Assembly (NCBI GenBank): GCA_041397365.1
Contig: JAWKWT010000007.1
Coordinates: forward strand, 124,001 to 188,000
Length of the DNA stretch: 64,000 nucleotides
Direction of reading: 5' to 3'
Origin: P52-10 sp041397365
Lineage (GTDB): Bacteria; Pseudomonadota; Alphaproteobacteria; Rhizobiales; Xanthobacteraceae
The position numbers and the translations under genes were made by a program. The notes under the pieces were generated by a model, which worked only from the letters and a program-made list of their open reading frames with translations, ran no database searches and was not told the origin of the DNA. Positions 1 through 8,544 of this stretch are shown piece by piece (position 1 is the stretch's first letter; each line of letters starts with the position of its first letter).

Positions 1-150
1 CGCCACGATCGCGCCCTTCGGCACATCGAGCGACAGCCCGCGCAGCACCAGGATCACCTTGTCATAGACGACCTCGATGTTGCGCACCGCGAGAAGGGGA
101 GCGCTTGGGGCCGGTACGGGCGAGGGCCTCGCTGTTTCGACGACGCTCAT
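1..150 (-). CDS. livF: Branched-chain amino acid-type ABC transporter ATP-binding protein, N-terminal part
   Basis: Only the first 50 codons are in the window; the gene runs off the left edge. After a proline/alanine-rich leader the protein reads PLLAVRNIEVVYDKVILVLR, the usual opening of a LivF-type ATPase (beta strand plus the A-loop tyrosine that stacks on ATP adenine). The Walker motifs lie outside the window. It is the last visible gene of a minus-strand operon with livG, a synthetase, livH, livM and a binding protein, so it should be the second ATPase of that importer. The start at 150 is the only ATG near the conserved region. The family call rests on the N-terminus and context. Confidence 0.8.
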   Translation of the reverse strand, partial: MSVVETARPSPVPAPSAPLLAVRNIEVVYDKVILVLRGLSLDVPKGAIVA

Positions 151-204
151 GTCAATCCAACTCCGGGCAACGCGACGTTCATGATCGCATCAGTTGCTAT
201 AAGT

Positions 205-228
205 CCTCTCCCCGCATGCGGGGAGAGG
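205..228. repeat. 24-bp perfect palindrome between binding-protein gene and livF
   Basis: Positions 205-216 (CCTCTCCCCGCA) are followed by their exact reverse complement at 217-228. In RNA this folds into a very stable GC-rich hairpin 24 bases beyond the stop of the upstream binding-protein gene and 55 bases before the livF start. It has no U-run, so it looks more like a REP-type or mRNA-stabilising element than a classic terminator. It could keep binding-protein mRNA more abundant than that of livF. I recall similar palindromes between Bradyrhizobium genes, but copy number cannot be judged here. Confidence 0.75.
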
Positions 229-251
229 GAGCAGATCATGCATGGTGTGCC

Positions 252-1532
252 TTACCAGCCCAGCCATTCGGCCTTGCGCGGCAGGTCGATGGTCTTCACC
301 TTTTCGAGCTTGATGGTGCCCTTGGCCATCAGGTCGTTGAGGTCGCCTTCGGTGGCACCCGAAACCTTCGCGCGATACAGATCGACCTTCATGGTCGGCC
401 GGTGATCCTTCTCGGTCCAGGTCGAGGGATTGCAGACGCCTTCCATGCCGGCCGGCACCCAGTCAGCCTTCTGGTAGAAGCCCTTCTTGACGTTCGGCCC
501 GTTGACGCCGCCGTTCTTGGAGGCCCATTCGATGGCTTCCTTCATGTAAAGAGCGGTGCAGACCGCGGCAACGTAATGCACAGGGCGATAGACCTTGCCG
601 GTCGGGTCGGACATCTTGGAGATTTCCATCACCGTCTTCATGCCGGGTGCGTTGCCGCCCCAGCCGACCGCGGTGCGCAGCGGAAACACGACGCCGTCAG
701 CCGCATCACCGGCGGCCTTGGCGGCGTTCTCGTCCATGCCCCATACGTTGCTGATGAACTGGACATCCACGCCCGCCGTCTTGCAGGCCTTCATCACCGA
801 GATGTTGGAGGCGGCGGTGTTGCCGAGATAGGCATAGTTGGCGCCGGCGCTCTTCAGGCTGAGGCATTGGGCACTGTAGTCGCCCGGAGTCAGCGCGAAG
901 ACCAGCGGCGGCAGCACTTCAAATCCGAGTTCCTTGGCGATGGCTTCGCCGGCCGCCTTCGGTGCGTTCGGATAGGGATGGTTGGCGCCCATATGGACGA
1001 ATTTCGGCTTGCCGGCCTTGCCCTTGGTCTTCCAGTCCTCGGCGGCCCAGGTCAATTCGGCACGCAGGGCGTCGGAGTAGCTCGGGCCATAGAAGAAATT
1101 GTACGGCGCGGCCTTGGCCTTGCCGCCCGCGCCGGTCGGGTCCGCCAGCGCGGCGGCGTAGGAGCCGGAGATGTCCGGAATCTGGTCCTGCGCAACGAAG
1201 CCGGTCAGTGCCTCGGTGTCGGCGGTGCCCCAGCCCATGATCGCGGAAACCTTCTCCGCGCCCGACCATTTCTTGTATTGCGCAATGGCGCGCGGCACCT
1301 GATAGCCGTAATCAATGCTGTCGAGATCGACCTTCACGCCGTTGATGCCGCCGTTCTTGTTGATCCAGTTGAAGGTGTCGACGACGGCATGGCCATAAGG
1401 CGTGCCGACGTCCGACGTGCCGCCGGAATAATCCGCCAGGTGTCCGATCTTGATCGACGACTGCGCCATCGCGGCGGAGCCGCCGAGCAGCACCAGCGCC
1501 GCTGCTGTTCCGAGAAGTTTCGTCATTGTCAT
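252..1532 (-). CDS. ABC transporter substrate-binding protein, Liv family (Peripla_BP_6)
   Basis: A 426-residue periplasmic receptor with a Sec signal (MTMTKLLGTAAALVLLGG, cleavage near SAAMAQ) and a mature start SSIKIGHLADYSGGTSDVG, the typical first strand of Liv-type type I binding proteins. I chose the ATG at 1532 because GGAGG lies 7 bases upstream and the signal peptide starts there; the open frame extends 32 codons further without a better start. It lies 31 bases after livM and before livF. The nearby acyl-CoA synthetase suggests a ligand that is a carboxylic acid to be activated with CoA, perhaps aromatic, rather than leucine. That ligand is inferred from context only. Confidence 0.9.
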   Translation of the reverse strand: MTMTKLLGTAAALVLLGGSAAMAQSSIKIGHLADYSGGTSDVGTPYGHAVVDTFNWINKNGGINGVKVDLDSIDYGYQVPRAIAQYKKWSGAEKVSAIMGWGTADTEALTGFVAQDQIPDISGSYAAALADPTGAGGKAKAAPYNFFYGPSYSDALRAELTWAAEDWKTKGKAGKPKFVHMGANHPYPNAPKAAGEAIAKELGFEVLPPLVFALTPGDYSAQCLSLKSAGANYAYLGNTAASNISVMKACKTAGVDVQFISNVWGMDENAAKAAGDAADGVVFPLRTAVGWGGNAPGMKTVMEISKMSDPTGKVYRPVHYVAAVCTALYMKEAIEWASKNGGVNGPNVKKGFYQKADWVPAGMEGVCNPSTWTEKDHRPTMKVDLYRAKVSGATEGDLNDLMAKGTIKLEKVKTIDLPRKAEWLGW

Positions 1533-1563
1533 GGGTCTTTCCTCCGGTTTGCTTTCGTTGCCG

Positions 1564-2634
1564 TCAGTGCGAGAACGGGTAGAGCTTCCAGTAAGCTTTG
1601 ATCTGGTGCCAGCGATGCGCAAGGCCATCCGGCTCGAACACCAGAAAGATGATGATGATGACGCCGATCGCGATCTCGCGCAGGAATGTGATGTTGGTTT
1701 TCAGCCCCAGCGCCTGATCGATCGCGCTGCCCGCGAGTGCGGCAGTGAGCCATTCCATCGCTTCGGGCAAAAGCACGACGAACGCAGTGCCCATCAGCGT
1801 GCCCATGATCGAGCCGATGCCGCCGATGATAATCATCGCCAGGAACAGGATCGAGCGTTCGATGCCGAAGCCTTCGTAGGATACCACGAGCTGGTAGTGC
1901 GCATAGAGCGCGCCGCCGACGCCGGCGAAGAACGCCGCGAGCCCGAACGACAGCGTGCGGTATTTCGTGAGATTGATGCCCATGATCTCTGCGGAGAGAT
2001 AATGGTCGCGGACCGCCACCAGGGCGCGGCCGTCGCGGGTGCGCATCAGGTTGGTGACGAGCAGGAAGCAGACCACGACATAGGCGAGCACCACATAGAA
2101 ATACTGGCGGTCGCCTTGAATGACATGGCCGAAGATCGAGAACGGCTCCGCCATCGCCGGCACCGAGCCGCCGGAAAACCATTCAGCGCGGGCGAAGAAA
2201 TCGAGCAGGATATATTGCGCGGCGAGCGTCGCGATGGCGAGGTAGAGGCCCTTCAGCCGCGCGGCGGGCAGGCCGAAGACGAGGCCGACGAGCGCGGTGG
2301 CGACGCCCGCCAGCGGGATCGCGAAAAATGCCGGGATGCCGATCTTGGTCGATAGATAGGCGGACGAAAACGCGCCGAACAGGAAGAAGGCTGCGTGGCC
2401 GATCGAGATCTGGCCGGTGAAGCCGACAAGCACGTTCAGCCCGAGCGCCGCGATGCCGTAGATGCCGATCTGGATCAGCAAAGTGAGCCAATATTCCGTC
2501 AAGGCAAATGGCGCGAGGCAGGTCAGCGCCACGCCCGCGATGGCGAAGTTGCGGCTCGTCGCGGTCGGAAAGATCGTGGTGTCGGCCGCGTAGGTTGAGC
2601 GGAAGTCACCGGCGGGGATCATTGAATTTGCCAT
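1564..2634 (-). CDS. livM: Branched-chain amino acid-type ABC transporter permease LivM
   Basis: A 356-residue inner-membrane permease with many hydrophobic helices. The stretch GLNVLVGFTGQISIGHAAFF near residue 65 is the LivM signature, and VAVRDHYLSAEIMGIN around residue 230 is the cytoplasmic loop that contacts the ATPase. The ATG at 2634 is only 6 bases from the livH stop, so translation is probably coupled. With LivH it should form the membrane channel of the importer. It is intact and of normal length. The substrate cannot be told from the permease. Confidence 0.93.
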   Translation of the reverse strand: MANSMIPAGDFRSTYAADTTIFPTATSRNFAIAGVALTCLAPFALTEYWLTLLIQIGIYGIAALGLNVLVGFTGQISIGHAAFFLFGAFSSAYLSTKIGIPAFFAIPLAGVATALVGLVFGLPAARLKGLYLAIATLAAQYILLDFFARAEWFSGGSVPAMAEPFSIFGHVIQGDRQYFYVVLAYVVVCFLLVTNLMRTRDGRALVAVRDHYLSAEIMGINLTKYRTLSFGLAAFFAGVGGALYAHYQLVVSYEGFGIERSILFLAMIIIGGIGSIMGTLMGTAFVVLLPEAMEWLTAALAGSAIDQALGLKTNITFLREIAIGVIIIIFLVFEPDGLAHRWHQIKAYWKLYPFSH

Positions 2635-2640
2635 CGTGAA

Positions 2641-3534
2641 CTAAACCCGCTCGATGTTCTTGGTGCCGAACAGTCCGTAGGGCTTGACCATCAGAATGAC
2701 GATCAGCACATAGAACGGCGCGACTTCGTAGAGGTTGCCCCAGTGCAGATATTCGCCGTCGATATATTGCGCGAAGTTCTCCAAGAGGCCGATGATGATG
2801 CCGCCGAGCACCGCGCCGCCGATGGAATCGAGGCCGCCGAGGATGGTCGCCGGAAACACCTTGATGCCGTAGATCGACAGCCCCGACGAGACGCCGTTGA
2901 CCACCGCGACGACGACGCCCGCGACCGCCGAGACGGTGGCCGAAATCGCCCACGACATCGCAAAGACATTCTTCACCGAAATGCCCAGCGACTGCGCGAC
3001 CTGTTGGTCGAAGGCGGTGGCGCGCATCGCGAGCCCGTGTTTCGATGCCTGGAAGAACCATGCCATCGCCGCCATCATGGCCAGCGACACCACCAGGCTC
3101 ATCACATAGACGGTCTGGACCTGGAGGCCGAAGATGTTCACCGACTGGCTGGTGAAGATCGGCGGGAATGGCTGCGGATTGACGCCGAAAATCCACTTCA
3201 TCGATGCTTGCAGAACCGTGGAGAGGGCGATCGTCACCATGATGACGGAGATGATCGGCTCGCCGATCATTGGTCGCAGGAAGACCATCTGAATCAGGAT
3301 GCCGAACACGAACATGAAGATCATGGTGACCGGCATCGCGACATAGAACGGCGCCTGGTATTTCACCATCAGCGCCCAGCACACCCAGGCGCCGACCAGC
3401 AGCAATTCGCCCTGCGCGAAGTTGACCACCTGCGTCGCCTTGTAGATCAGCACGAACGACATCGCGACCACGCCATACAACGTGCCGACCACGAGGCCGT
3501 TGACGAGAAGCTGGATCAGGAGGCTGGTGTTCAT
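2641..3534 (-). CDS. livH: Branched-chain amino acid-type ABC transporter permease LivH
   Basis: A 297-residue polytopic membrane protein. The start MNTSLLIQLLVNGLVVGTLY and the following VVNFAQGELLLVGAWV motif are typical of LivH. I place the start at 3534 because the conserved protein begins there, with a GGGAGAAT ribosome site upstream; the open frame continues 31 codons further without family-like sequence. It pairs with LivM (6-base gap) to form the transmembrane pore. A 127-base gap separates it from the synthetase stop at 3662. Nothing odd is seen in the reading frame. Confidence 0.93.
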   Translation of the reverse strand: MNTSLLIQLLVNGLVVGTLYGVVAMSFVLIYKATQVVNFAQGELLLVGAWVCWALMVKYQAPFYVAMPVTMIFMFVFGILIQMVFLRPMIGEPIISVIMVTIALSTVLQASMKWIFGVNPQPFPPIFTSQSVNIFGLQVQTVYVMSLVVSLAMMAAMAWFFQASKHGLAMRATAFDQQVAQSLGISVKNVFAMSWAISATVSAVAGVVVAVVNGVSSGLSIYGIKVFPATILGGLDSIGGAVLGGIIIGLLENFAQYIDGEYLHWGNLYEVAPFYVLIVILMVKPYGLFGTKNIERV

Positions 3535-3661
3535 GGCAGTAATTCTCCCGGCGGCCATCGCTTCGTGGTGCCAGGCATCAATTTGTTGCCGGCGTTGCGC
3601 CGCTGAAGACATCGATGGGTGGGACAAGCCCGACCGCGATGGTGAAATGAAAGTCGCGTCT

Positions 3662-5605
3662 TCACTCCGCCGCCTCCCTCATCGCGCCGGCCAGCATGTC
3701 CACCACCTTCATCGTGGTGCGGATGCGCTGTGTGGTGCCATCCTGGAAGCGGATCACCGTATCGACCTTGATCTCAGTTTCGCCGCTATAAATGCTGTCG
3801 ATGACGTCGGCGTATTTCTCGTTGATGACGCTGCGGCGCACTTTTCGGGTACGGGTGAGTTCGCCATCGTCGGCGTCGAGTTCCTTGTAGAGCAGCAGGA
3901 ATTTCGCAATGCGCTGCGCCGGTGGCAGCGTGGCGTTGACGGCCTCGACCTCCTTGCGCAGCAGCTCATAGATTTCCGGGCGTGACGACAGATCCGTATA
4001 GGTGGTGAAAGCGATGCGGTTCTTCTCCGCCCATTTCGAGACGATGGAGAAACGGATGCAGATCATTGCCGCGAGTCGCGCGCGGCCGTCGCCCAGCACC
4101 ACGGCTTCCGCGACGTAGGGCGAGAATTTCAGCTTGTTCTCGATATATTGCGGCGAGAAGCGGTCGCCGCCGAGCGTCTGCGCCATGTCCTTGATGCGGT
4201 CGATGACGACGAGCTGCCCGTCGCCGTTGAAGTAACCGGCGTCGCCCGAACGCATCCACCCATTGTCGATGTCGGCGACGGAGGCTTCCGGATTCTTGTA
4301 GTAGCCGAGGAACATGTTGGGGTGCCGCACCACGATCTCGCCGACGCCGCCCCCGTCCGGATTATCGATGCGGATCTCGATGTCGTCGGCCATCGGCACC
4401 CCGGTGGTGTCGGGATCGACGCTATCCTCGCGGTGCAGCGTGTAGGCGCCGAGCAATTCGGTCTGGCCGTACAGCGTGCGCAGCGGCACGCCCATGGCGC
4501 GAAAGAACTTGAAGGTGTCAGGCCCCAGCGCCGCGCCGCCGGTGGCGGCTGAATTCAGTCGCGTGAAGCCGAGCCGGTCGCGCAAAGCGCGGAACAGCAG
4601 CGTATCGGCGACGGCGGAACGCTTGCCCTCGGCAAGCGCTGCCAGCCCGGTCTTCATTCCGAGATCGTATAGGCGCTGCTTGAGCGGCGAGGCATCCATC
4701 ACCCGCGCGCGAACGTCGGCGGCGAGCGATTCCCAGACGCGCGGCGCGAACAGAACGAACGTCGGCGCGATCTCGCGGAAATCGTTCATCATCGTCTCGG
4801 GCTCTTCGACGAAATTGATCTTCATCCGCGACAAAAGCCCCATGCCGAGCGCATAGATCTGCTCCATGATCCACGGCAGCGGCAGCACCGAAACATATTC
4901 GTCGTCCGGCCCCTTCGGATCGAAAGTCAGATAGCTCGCGCAATGGCGGAGCACTGCGCCGGCCGACAGCATCGCGAGCTTCGGATGCGCGGTGGTGCCG
5001 GATGTGGTGCACAGAATCGCGACGGCATTGGCATCGGTCGCGTCTACCAGCCGGTCGTAAAGATCGGGTTCGCGCGCGGCGCGGTCGCGGCCCATCTCGG
5101 CCAGCTTGTCGGCGGTCATCAGGCGTGGGTCGTCGTATTTCCGCATGCCGCGCGGATCGGAATAGACGATGTGCTTCACGCTCGGGATGCGGTCGCCCAG
5201 ACTCAGCAGCTTGTCGATCTGCTCTTCATCTTCCGCGAAGATCAGCTTCGCTGCACCGTAGCTGATGAGATAGGCAGCCTCGTCCTCCAGCACGTCGCGA
5301 TACAGGCCAAGGCTCATCGCGCTGATGGCATGGGTCGCGATCTCGGCCGCCACCCAGTCCGGCCGGTTGTCGCCGATGATGCCGATCACGTCGTCCTTGC
5401 CGAGGCCGAGTTCGGCCAGCCCGAGCGCGAACTGGCGGGTGCGTTCATGGTGCTGCTCCCAGGTGAAGGGCTTCCACAGCCCGAAATCCTTTTCGCGCAG
5501 TGCGACCTCGTCGCCGTGCTCGCGGGCATTCAGCCGCAGCAATTTTGGGAAGGTCGCGGCCTGCGCGGCGCGGGCGTGATAGTCGAAGGCGGGTTTGCGG
5601 GTCAT
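3662..5605 (-). CDS. AMP-dependent acyl-CoA synthetase inside the liv-type operon
   Basis: A 647-residue ANL-superfamily ligase that would activate a carboxylate with ATP and CoA through an acyl-adenylate. The phosphate loop reads TTSGTTAHPK near residue 206, with Ala where most members have Gly; YGQTE near 380 and SGDAGYF near 450 are further adenylation motifs. Its length and domain order match long-chain or bulky-substrate synthetases of the FadD15 type. The start overlaps the livG stop by 4 bases, so the two are translationally coupled. Being embedded in an importer operon implies uptake linked to activation. Substrate could be a fatty, aromatic or terpenoid acid; it is not determined here. 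Confidence 0.9.
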   Translation of the reverse strand: MTRKPAFDYHARAAQAATFPKLLRLNAREHGDEVALREKDFGLWKPFTWEQHHERTRQFALGLAELGLGKDDVIGIIGDNRPDWVAAEIATHAISAMSLGLYRDVLEDEAAYLISYGAAKLIFAEDEEQIDKLLSLGDRIPSVKHIVYSDPRGMRKYDDPRLMTADKLAEMGRDRAAREPDLYDRLVDATDANAVAILCTTSGTTAHPKLAMLSAGAVLRHCASYLTFDPKGPDDEYVSVLPLPWIMEQIYALGMGLLSRMKINFVEEPETMMNDFREIAPTFVLFAPRVWESLAADVRARVMDASPLKQRLYDLGMKTGLAALAEGKRSAVADTLLFRALRDRLGFTRLNSAATGGAALGPDTFKFFRAMGVPLRTLYGQTELLGAYTLHREDSVDPDTTGVPMADDIEIRIDNPDGGGVGEIVVRHPNMFLGYYKNPEASVADIDNGWMRSGDAGYFNGDGQLVVIDRIKDMAQTLGGDRFSPQYIENKLKFSPYVAEAVVLGDGRARLAAMICIRFSIVSKWAEKNRIAFTTYTDLSSRPEIYELLRKEVEAVNATLPPAQRIAKFLLLYKELDADDGELTRTRKVRRSVINEKYADVIDSIYSGETEIKVDTVIRFQDGTTQRIRTTMKVVDMLAGAMREAAE

Positions 5606-6420
5606 GCGCGCGCCTCTACCGCGGCAGGCGCGTCAGGCTGCGGCGCGGATTCGTCCTCCTCGCCGAGATAAGCGCGTTTGACATGCGGATCGGCCAGCAC
5701 CGCCGCCGGATCGCCCTCCGCGATCTTGCGGCCGAAGTCGAGCACCACGACGCGATGGGAGATGTCCATCACCACGCCCATGTCGTGCTCGATCATCACC
5801 ACCGTCATCCCGTATTCCTCGTTGAGATCGACGATGTAGCGGGCCATATCCTCCTTCTCTTCGAAATTCATGCCGGCCATCGGCTCGTCGAGCAGGATCA
5901 GCTTCGGCTCCAGCGCCATCGCGCGCGCGAGTTCGACGCGCTTGCGCAGGCCGTAGGAGAGGGTGCCGGCGGTCGCCTTGCGCACCGATTGCAGGTCGAG
6001 GAAGTCGATGATCTCCTCGACCTTGCGGCGATGATCGAGTTCCTCGCGACGTGCTCCGGTCAGCCAGTACAGCGAGCCGGTGAGAAAATTGTTCTTCAGC
6101 AGATGATGGCGGCCGACCATGATGTTGTCGAGCACGCTCATGTGGTGGAACAGTGCGAGGTTCTGGAACGTGCGGCCGATGCCAAGCTTGGGGCGGGTAT
6201 TGGGACTGAGGCCCGTGATGTCGCGGCCACTGTAGAACAATTGTCCTTCGGTCGGGCGATAGCGTCCCGAGATGCAGTTGACGAGCGAGGTCTTTCCGGC
6301 GCCGTTCGGGCCAATGATCGAAAACAATTCACCTTCGCGCACGGCGAAGCTCACGTCGGTCAGCGCGCGGACGCCACCAAAGCGCAATGAGACGGAACGC
6401 ACTTCCAGCGTATCAGTCAC
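5602..6420 (-). CDS. livG: Branched-chain amino acid-type ABC transporter ATP-binding protein LivG
   Basis: A 272-residue ABC ATPase. Walker A is GPNGAGKTS near residue 37, the signature region reads LSYGLRKRVELARAMA, Walker B is LILLDEP, followed by the H-loop MIEHDMGVVM. I choose the GTG at 6420 (MTDTLEVRSV): GGAGG sits 5 bases upstream, whereas the TTG one codon earlier would be too close to it. The C-terminus carries an acidic, proline-rich tail (ESAPQPDAPAAVEARA) beyond the usual LivG end. It is the first gene of the minus-strand operon, so the promoter should lie within 6421-6910. Confidence 0.93.
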   Translation of the reverse strand: MTDTLEVRSVSLRFGGVRALTDVSFAVREGELFSIIGPNGAGKTSLVNCISGRYRPTEGQLFYSGRDITGLSPNTRPKLGIGRTFQNLALFHHMSVLDNIMVGRHHLLKNNFLTGSLYWLTGARREELDHRRKVEEIIDFLDLQSVRKATAGTLSYGLRKRVELARAMALEPKLILLDEPMAGMNFEEKEDMARYIVDLNEEYGMTVVMIEHDMGVVMDISHRVVVLDFGRKIAEGDPAAVLADPHVKRAYLGEEDESAPQPDAPAAVEARA

Positions 6421-6910
6421 CAATTCCTCCCTCGACGGCGTTCTACGACGCTCTGTCGATCGATCACTTCGGAACAGGCTTGTTCCGCATAATCGGCGAG
6501 CTTGCTCGCGCTGCGGATGTTGCCTGTAAATCGTCCTCGCGCCAAGACGGAAGCTGATATCCCGCGTTCCGGTTTCGTCGTTGTAGGGCGATGCCAGTTG
6601 CGGCTATCCTAGACGGTGCCGCGTTTCGACCATCACCGACTTTAGTCGTAAGGATTCGAAAGGCTTCCTGTGCCGCCCATGGTCTTAAGGCGCCGCTGCC
6701 CACCGACCAGCAATGTCCGATCTTCTTGCCGGCGTCATGGCCTCGTGCCTCGCCATACGGGGCTTGGCCGACGGACTCGCTTCCGATCATCAACGGTGAC
6801 ACCATGTGCGAAGGCTTGCGGACCGAAGGCGTGTCCGCTGTAAGACAGGTGAGGCTCGAAAGCCGGCCATGGCTTCGCATGGATTCGAAATCAGAAGGCG
6901 CAGATAGCTG
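6421..6910. other. Intergenic region between divergent liv operon and carboxylase genes
   Basis: A 490-base stretch that should hold promoters for livG (minus) and the carboxylase (plus). I see no convincing gene: the longest open frame, 6464-6880 on the minus strand, has no family resemblance and no good ribosome site. A small inverted repeat CGACT-TT-AGTCG lies at 6637-6648. No clear promoter could be picked by eye. Confidence 0.4.
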
Positions 6911-8544
6911 ATGCCGATCATTGAAACAAAGTTGGATCGTGGCTCCGATGTGTTCGCCCGTAACCGGGCCGAGACGCTAGAGCAGTTGAAGGTCGCCGAA
7001 GAGTTGCTCGCCGAGGCGGCGAGGGGCGGCGGGGAACAGGAAACCGCTCGTCTGCGCAAGCGCGGCAAGATGCCGTTACGCGAGCGTATCTCGATGGCGC
7101 TCGATCCGGACTCGCCCTTTCTGGAAATCAGCCCGCTGGCTGCTTGGCGTTCGAACTTCAATGTCGGTTCGGGATTTGTCGTCGGCATCGGCGTCATCTC
7201 CGGCGTCGAATGCGTCATTCTCGGGCACGATCCGTCGGTGCGCGCCGGCGCGTTCAATCCCTTCAACTCCAAGAAGCTGATGCGCGGCCTGCAAATCGCG
7301 CGGACCAACCGCATGCCCTATGTCCAGTTCGTGGAATCGGCGGGCGCCGATCTGCGCGGCGACTCGGGCGACGGCGATCCGGAGGCCGCCATTCGGCGCG
7401 AGATCGGGCACTTCGCCGAGTCCGGGCGGCTGTTCTACGAGATTACCGAGCTTTCGAAGCTGCGTATTCCGACCGTGTCGATCGTGTTCGGCGCATCCAC
7501 CGCCGGCGGCGCGTATCAGCCCGGCATGAGTGACTACAACATCTTCATTCGCGGTCAGTCGAAGGTATTTCTGGGCGGCCCGCCGCTGGTCAAAATGGCG
7601 ACTGGCGAGGACGCCAATGAGGAGAGTCTTGGCGGCGCGGAGATGCACACGCAGGTCTCGGGTCTTGGCGACTACCTTGCGGAAGACGAGATGCACGGCA
7701 TCCAGATCGCCCGCGAGGTCATTTCGCATCTGAACTGGCGCAAGCTTGGCCCCGGACCGTCGCTGGCCGCCGATCCGCCGCTCCACGATCCGGAGGATTT
7801 GCTCGGCCTTGTCGGGCTCGATCTGCGACAGCCATTCGATATTCGCGAGGTGATCGCGCGCATTGTCGATGGATCGCGCTTCGAGGAGTTCAAGCCGCTC
7901 TACGGACGACGCTGGTGGCCGGATGGGCCTCGATTCACGGCTTTCCGGTCGGCATTCTCGGCAACAATGGCGCGCTGATGTCGGAATCGTCCGAGAAGGC
8001 CGCCCAATTCATCCAGCTGTGCAACCAGATCGATGTGCCGCTGCTGTTCCTGCACAACATTACCGGCTTCATCGTCGGCACCGATTTCGAGCAGCGCGGC
8101 ATCACCAAGGACGGCTCGAAGATGATCAACGCGGTGTCGAACTCCACTGTCCCGCATCTCACCGTCATCGTCGGCGCGTCCTACGGTGCGGGCAATTACG
8201 GCATGAGCGGCCGTGCGTTCGGCACGCGGTTCACCTTCATCTGGCCGTCCGCAAAAATTGCCGTGATGGGGCCGAAGCAGATGGCGGGGGTGATGACCAT
8301 CGTTCAGCGTGCGGCCGCACAGCGGCGCGGTGAAACATTCGACGAGGAGGCCAACGCAAGGCGCGTGGCTTCGGTCGAGCACTGGGCGGAGGAGCGGTCG
8401 AAGGGACTGTTTGCGACGTCGCGCGTGTCCGACGACGGGATGATCGACCCGCGCGATACGCGCACGGTGCTCGGGATCGCACTGTCGGCCTGCCACAACA
8501 ATGTCGTCTCCGGCACGAAGGAATTCGGCACATGGCGGATGTAG
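6911..8544 (+). pseudogene. Acyl-CoA carboxylase, carboxyltransferase (beta) subunit, frameshifted
   Basis: Two overlapping frames make one carboxyltransferase of about 544 residues, normal for the methylcrotonyl/geranyl-CoA carboxylase beta family. The first frame (6911-7978) has VESAGADLRGDSGDGDPE and GASTAGGAYQPGMSDY, the oxyanion-hole region of the N-terminal crotonase-like half. It continues sensibly to SRFEEFKPLYG; the second frame resumes at TTLVAGWASIHGFPVGI, after which GASYGAGNYGMSGRAF is intact. The join at about 7904-7906 fits loss of a single base. The stop overlaps the alpha-subunit start by 13 bases, as in an intact operon. Either one base is missing from the sequence or the enzyme is dead. 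The acyl-CoA substrate is not determined. Confidence 0.88.

Noticed and set aside
105..1601. Long open frame on the plus strand (about 498 codons)
   Set aside because: It lies opposite the Liv-type binding-protein gene, has low-complexity Arg/Gly/His composition and no family sequence; antisense frames stay open in GC-rich DNA.
6464..6880. Possible 138-codon gene on the minus strand between livG and the carboxylase
   Set aside because: No ribosome site, no recognisable domain, and mixed composition; more likely promoter DNA.
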